Below, piece by piece: positions 24,024 through 26,652 of a stretch of DNA of 26,652 nucleotides; within the stretch, counting starts at the first letter, position 1; every line of letters starts with the position of its first letter. The translations under genes and the position numbers were made by a program. This stretch comes from Bacillota bacterium (GTDB lineage: Bacteria > Bacillota > Clostridia > Christensenellales > Pumilibacteraceae). The notes under the pieces are model-generated. The model was not told the origin of the DNA. It worked only from the letters and a program-made list of their open reading frames with translations, and did no database searches. Location: assembly GCA_009780875.1 (NCBI GenBank), contig WQZE01000001.1, positions 1-26,652 on the forward strand, written 5' to 3'.

Positions 24024-24052
24024 TTGACAAAGTATGTATTTTTTGGTATAAT
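24024..24052 (+). promoter_or_regulatory. Consensus leaderless promoter
   Basis: TTGACA (24024-24029), 17-base spacer, extended -10 TGG-TATAAT (24047-24052). ATG 24059 follows after six bases, so the transcript should start at or next to the start codon. Confidence 0.88.
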
Positions 24053-24058
24053 TATTGT

Positions 24059-24394
24059 ATGGAACAATCTTCAATTAGAGCCAAAATGGATGTGCTGAGT
24101 GAGGAGTCACAAAGCGTGCTCAAAACACTTTGTTCAAACTACCGTGGGGTTATGCGTGTCAAGGCGGAGTTTAGGTGCAGTATGCATTATGGATTGGACA
24201 AATTCAAAAAAGAAGTGTCCGCCAATATGCGTGAAATTAGGCGCGCAAAACTGGTGACCACTTGGCGTATCAACGAGGAAGAAACCGACGAAGATTTGGA
24301 AATGTGCTATTTTATGGTGCATTGCAATCTCAACCTTGATGTGGATGATATGGCTGAACTGTCGGTCAATTCACAAACTGTGTTTTTTGGCTAA
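24059..24394 (+). CDS. Hypothetical small cytoplasmic protein, leaderless
   Basis: 111 residues, no membrane segment and no recognised family. Features: charged helices (EESQSVLKTLCSN, LDKFKKEVSANMREIRRAKL) and an acidic hinge (NEEETDEDLE), with aromatic beta-like segments at the end. ATG 24059 was chosen because it lies six bases after a perfect -10 box; the frame opens at 24020, but that start would precede the promoter. The next gene starts 36 bases after its stop and may be co-transcribed. Confidence 0.7.
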   Translation: MEQSSIRAKMDVLSEESQSVLKTLCSNYRGVMRVKAEFRCSMHYGLDKFKKEVSANMREIRRAKLVTTWRINEEETDEDLEMCYFMVHCNLNLDVDDMAELSVNSQTVFFG

Positions 24395-24430
24395 GTTTGT
24401 GATGGGGTGCTTATTTTCTAAACAAAGAAT

Positions 24431-25021
24431 ATGGATATTTTAGCGTTTGTGTTATTGCTTGGGCTTGTGCCGCTAGTATGTGTCTTGTGTGGGGCATATT
24501 TTGTGTACAAGATTGTGGTGCTCGTCAAAAGGCAGATACGCTTGCGAAATAGTATCACGCTGATTGACCTCAAATTCAACAAAGTGCACTATATTTTGTT
24601 TTCAAGTGTGGTTTTTATTTTGTCTGTGTATACGGTTTTTCAATTGTTTGATGGGCGGAGTCCGGATACCATCTTTTTTGCAGAGCATTTTGCCTTTGAA
24701 AAATGGCAGACCAATATAGCCCTTGGTGGAATCTTGTTGGTACAAGTCTTGTTTTTTGCGTTGTTGTTGACCATTGCGTTGTCCAAGAGTGCCATTGTGG
24801 ACAAAGGTGTGTATACGGGCATAGGTTATATAGAGTGGCACTTTTTGTATGATTATTTGATAGATATGCACAATCACGCAGTCGTCTTGACGGCAAGCAA
24901 AAGCACTTTTTTGACCGTACTCAATACGACACCCCTTTTGCGTGTGGATAAAAATAATATTCAAAAGTTGATTTTTATACTCAACAAAAACAAAAACAAG
25001 TTCAATCAAATGATTGAGTAG
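24431..25021 (+). CDS. Hypothetical membrane protein with a DUF5673-like C-terminal domain
   Basis: 196 residues. Three hydrophobic helices (about 5-30, 55-73 and 95-118) are followed by a soluble C-terminal part with VDKGVYTGIGYIEWHFLYDYLIDMHNHAVVLTAS. This resembles the DUF5673-type pattern, in which a small beta domain after membrane helices reads 'iidkGI...fi.W..I..y'. The identification is from pattern memory and only moderate. ATG 24431 is preceded by AACAAAGAAT, a weak ribosome-binding site. The stop is TAG at 25019-25021. Confidence 0.72.
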   Translation: MDILAFVLLLGLVPLVCVLCGAYFVYKIVVLVKRQIRLRNSITLIDLKFNKVHYILFSSVVFILSVYTVFQLFDGRSPDTIFFAEHFAFEKWQTNIALGGILLVQVLFFALLLTIALSKSAIVDKGVYTGIGYIEWHFLYDYLIDMHNHAVVLTASKSTFLTVLNTTPLLRVDKNNIQKLIFILNKNKNKFNQMIE

Positions 25022-25085
25022 AGCCCAAGCCCTTTTGTGCGTGTCAAAACGCTCGGGGTCTTGTGATGTGGATGAGGAGAATTTT

Positions 25086-25268
25086 GTGAGCGATCATAAA
25101 AAAAATAAAGAGGAAAATGGGAGTGACAATTTGTCCAATGTGCCTTATGGGTGGAGACATAGACTCAGTATATCCAACAAACAAATCAAGCAATCCAAGT
25201 TGTTTAGGACCATTATCCTAGAACAAAGCGAAAGGGATAGAGTCTTGCCTTCAATGCGTCCCGAGTGA
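25086..25268 (+). CDS. Possible 60-residue small protein
   Basis: GTG 25086 follows GAGGAGA (25074-25080) at good spacing. The product is hydrophilic and basic (SDHKKNKEENGSDN, RHRLSISNKQIKQSKLFRTII, ending LPSMRPE), with no recognised family. The same frame is open back to 25014. The good ribosome-binding site and low-complexity-free sequence support it; the lack of any family is against it. It sits in an otherwise empty stretch of about 450 bases. Confidence 0.4.
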   Translation: MSDHKKNKEENGSDNLSNVPYGWRHRLSISNKQIKQSKLFRTIILEQSERDRVLPSMRPE

Positions 25269-25271
25269 GCA

Positions 25272-25318
25272 CCTTCTCAACAACACAAGCACCTTGGGCA
25301 CAAAGGGTGTTGAAAAGG
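25272..25318 (+). other. Long hairpin after the small ORF
   Basis: CCTT-c-TCAACA (25272-25282) pairs with TGTTGA-a-AAGG (25308-25318) with one mismatch, and an inner CCTT/AAGG can also pair. There is no T-run. It starts four bases after the small ORF stop. Confidence 0.45.
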
Positions 25319-25360
25319 CAAGGTCTTGTTTGACAAAATGCTTTGTGGAGACTGTGCGTG

Positions 25361-25453
25361 TTGCTAGGGTAGGTTTGTAGGGGATAGCAAAACACAAGTT
25401 TTGTGGAGTGCCTTTGTTTTTGAAAGTTTGCTCTCTTGCTTGTGGCAAACTTT
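25361..25453 (+). promoter_or_regulatory. Cluster of inverted repeats upstream of the DtxR/MntR gene
   Basis: Three inverted repeats in 93 bases: TTGCTA/TAGCAA (25361-25366 with 25385-25390), CAAAAC/GTTTTG (25388-25393 with 25398-25403) and AAAGTTTGC/GCAAACTTT (25423-25431 with 25445-25453). The last is followed by TATTTTAT and resembles a weak terminator. They may be metal-regulator operators or an attenuating leader. No promoter is clear, although TTGACA occurs at 25330-25335 without a good -10. Confidence 0.45.
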
Positions 25454-25473
25454 TATTTTATGGACTGTGGATT

Positions 25474-25869
25474 ATGACAACAAATAAGACGGACAAGTTG
25501 CAAAGGAGTGGAGAGGATTATTTGGAGGCAATTTATACCATTTTGCAAACGGATGACCACGCCCATTCGGTAGATATTGCCAAGGCACTCGGAGTCACCA
25601 AGCCGAGTGCCTTTGTTGCCTTGCAAAACCTTGCCGAGCAAGGGTATATTAGCAAGCAGTTGTATGGTGCGGTGGTGCTCACACCCAAAGGGGTGGCGTA
25701 TGCACAAAGTGTGCTACAAAAACACAAAGCGATTACCAAATTATTTGTGGATATTTTGGGCGTGGACCCAAAAGTTGCGGAACAAGATGCGTGCAAGGTG
25801 GAGCATTGTTTGAGTGAGCAAACGACCCAAAAACTGTATGAATTTTTGGAAACAAAGGACAAGAAATAA
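25474..25869 (+). CDS. DtxR/MntR family metal-dependent transcriptional regulator
   Basis: 131 residues, close to the MntR length. The N-terminal winged helix has EDYLEAIYTIL and a recognition region VTKPSAFVALQNLAEQGYI, then the wing. The dimerisation and metal-binding part follows. Candidate ligands are D15, E18, H84 and the C107-x-x-E110-H111 motif. MntR of Bacillus has Glu at the Cys position; DtxR/IdeR has Cys, so iron or a mixed specificity is possible. It represses metal uptake genes when metal is plentiful. There is no SLC11 or ABC metal transporter gene next to it here. ATG 25474 was chosen by domain start; the frame opens at TTG 25408 within the upstream hairpin. No Shine-Dalgarno is evident. 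Confidence 0.9.
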   Translation: MTTNKTDKLQRSGEDYLEAIYTILQTDDHAHSVDIAKALGVTKPSAFVALQNLAEQGYISKQLYGAVVLTPKGVAYAQSVLQKHKAITKLFVDILGVDPKVAEQDACKVEHCLSEQTTQKLYEFLETKDKK

Positions 25870-26355
25870 ATGTGCCATCAAAGCAAGGAAGATTTTATGA
25901 AACAAGCCTTGGCACAAGCAAGGCAAGCCTTGCAAAGGGGCGAGGTGCCCATTGGAGCGGTGGTTGTGTGTGAGGGGCGTGTGGTGGGTGCGGGCTACAA
26001 CCAGCGTATACAAGAGAGTGATGCCACTGCACACGCTGAGGTGGTTGCTTTGCGACAAGCAGGGCGTGCCTTGGGGCGATGGAACTTGTCAGGATGTCAA
26101 TTGTATGTGACGCTTGAACCGTGTGTGATGTGTGCTGGTGCCATCGTGAACGCAAGAATTGACACCGTGTATTATGGAGCCAAGGATGACAAGTGGGGTG
26201 CAATGGGCAGTCGCTACCAAATAGGGAGCGAGGACAAATGCAATCACCGTTGCCAAGTGGAGAGCGGGATTTTGCAAGAGGAATGCGGTGCTTTGTTGCG
26301 TGATTTTTTTTCAGCGTTACGCCATCAAAAAAAGGAATTGGGAGAGAGCAAATGA
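25870..26355 (+). CDS. tadA: tRNA-specific adenosine deaminase TadA
   Basis: Deaminates adenosine 34 to inosine in tRNA-Arg(ACG), a zinc enzyme. It is 161 residues, normal for the family. The catalytic HAE (H55-A56-E57) lies in TAHAEVVALRQAG, and the zinc ligands are in PCVMC (C85, C88). GEVPIGAVVV and the AKDDKWGAMGS region, typical of TadA and not of cytosine deaminases, support the call. Its ATG directly follows the TAA of the regulator gene, so they are probably co-translated. An in-frame ATG nine codons in (MKQALAQA, preceded by CAAGGAAG) is also a plausible start. Confidence 0.95.
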   Translation: MCHQSKEDFMKQALAQARQALQRGEVPIGAVVVCEGRVVGAGYNQRIQESDATAHAEVVALRQAGRALGRWNLSGCQLYVTLEPCVMCAGAIVNARIDTVYYGAKDDKWGAMGSRYQIGSEDKCNHRCQVESGILQEECGALLRDFFSALRHQKKELGESK

Positions 26356-26652
26356 AAAATATTTTGTGTATCAATGATTTGTCGTGCTATGCACATTGCA
26401 GTCTTGCGGTGGCAATGCCCGTCCTTGCAAAGTATGGGCATAGAGCGGTGGCGTTGCCTACGGCATTGTTTAGCACGCATACAGGCGTGGAGGGATTTTG
26501 TCACTTTGATACAAGCCCCTTTTTGCAACAAGCACAAGAGCATTTTGAAAAGTTGGGTTTGCAATTTGATTGGGTGTATAGTGGCTTTTTGGGCACCACT
26601 GCCCAAGTGGATTGGCTGGGTGACTTGTTTGCAAAGACCCAAAAGCAAAAGC
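26352..26652 (+). CDS. Pyridoxal/pyridoxamine kinase, 3'-partial at window end
   Basis: The first 100 residues of a PdxK/PdxY-type kinase, which phosphorylates pyridoxal, pyridoxamine or related vitamers to make PLP. Signs: CINDLSCYAHCSLAVAMPVL (the substrate-binding opening of this ribokinase-fold family), ALPTALFSTHTG, and DWVYSGFLGT. ATG 26352 overlaps the tadA stop as ATGA. The frame runs off the end of the window, so the ATP-binding half is not seen. Confidence 0.88.
   Translation, partial: MKNILCINDLSCYAHCSLAVAMPVLAKYGHRAVALPTALFSTHTGVEGFCHFDTSPFLQQAQEHFEKLGLQFDWVYSGFLGTTAQVDWLGDLFAKTQKQK

Noticed and set aside
1..26652. tRNA or rRNA genes
   Set aside because: I saw no cloverleaf-like sequence or rRNA signature by reading; a dedicated search would be needed to exclude one fully.

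Overview
The window looks like a chromosomal stretch from an uncultured low-to-moderate GC Bacillota, most likely a Clostridia lineage. The evidence is a yyaC-type sporulation gene, a DUF1540 protein, a YitT protein, a DtxR/MntR regulator, consensus sigma-A promoters (TTGACA-17-TATAAT) and poly-T hairpin terminators. Most genes lie on the + strand and use a G-rich, TTG-heavy codon style. TAA, TAG and TGA all end intact genes, so the code is standard.

Layout: (1) 3-1422, two overlapping membrane-protein genes of unknown function, the first possibly cut by the window edge. (2) 1577-3784, a minus-strand pair, a DEAD-box RNA helicase and a flavin reductase, each broken by one in-frame stop codon, with degenerate repeats between them and a structured leader and G9 tract before the flavin reductase. 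(3) 4021-8579, an A+T-rich island bounded by a perfect 31-bp inverted repeat. It holds a small membrane protein, an ATP-grasp/radical-SAM fusion, and a convergent pentapeptide-repeat protein. (4) 8627-13039, a CtpE-like P-type ATPase, an FMN-dependent reductase and a double-SIS protein in a row. (5) 13096-13540, a small holin-like protein behind a leader ORF and a terminator. (6) 13515-18175, yyaC (minus), then rsmG and mfd. (7) 18207-21706, a parvulin-like lipoprotein, a YitT protein and DUF1540 (minus). (8) 21871-23980, a small Zn-ribbon protein, a divergent prephenate dehydratase-like protein and a Zn-ribbon membrane protein. (9) 24024-25453, a leaderless small gene, a membrane protein and a structured intergenic region. 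(10) 25474-26652, a DtxR/MntR regulator, tadA and the start of a pyridoxal kinase gene, tightly packed.

The most interesting part is region 3. The 31-bp inverted repeats contain the ribosome-binding region and the start codon of both outermost genes, which read inward. A consensus promoter lies just outside the left repeat only, and I see no comparable promoter feeding the right end. Recombination between the repeats would swap which gene set sits behind the promoter: the membrane protein plus ATP-grasp/radical-SAM enzyme, or the pentapeptide-repeat protein. I propose it as a phase-variable, promoter-swapping module. No recombinase is visible in the window, so this rests on sequence architecture alone.

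Smaller points: several promoters place the -10 box only six bases before a start codon, implying leaderless mRNAs, and the holin-like gene sits behind a possible attenuator.
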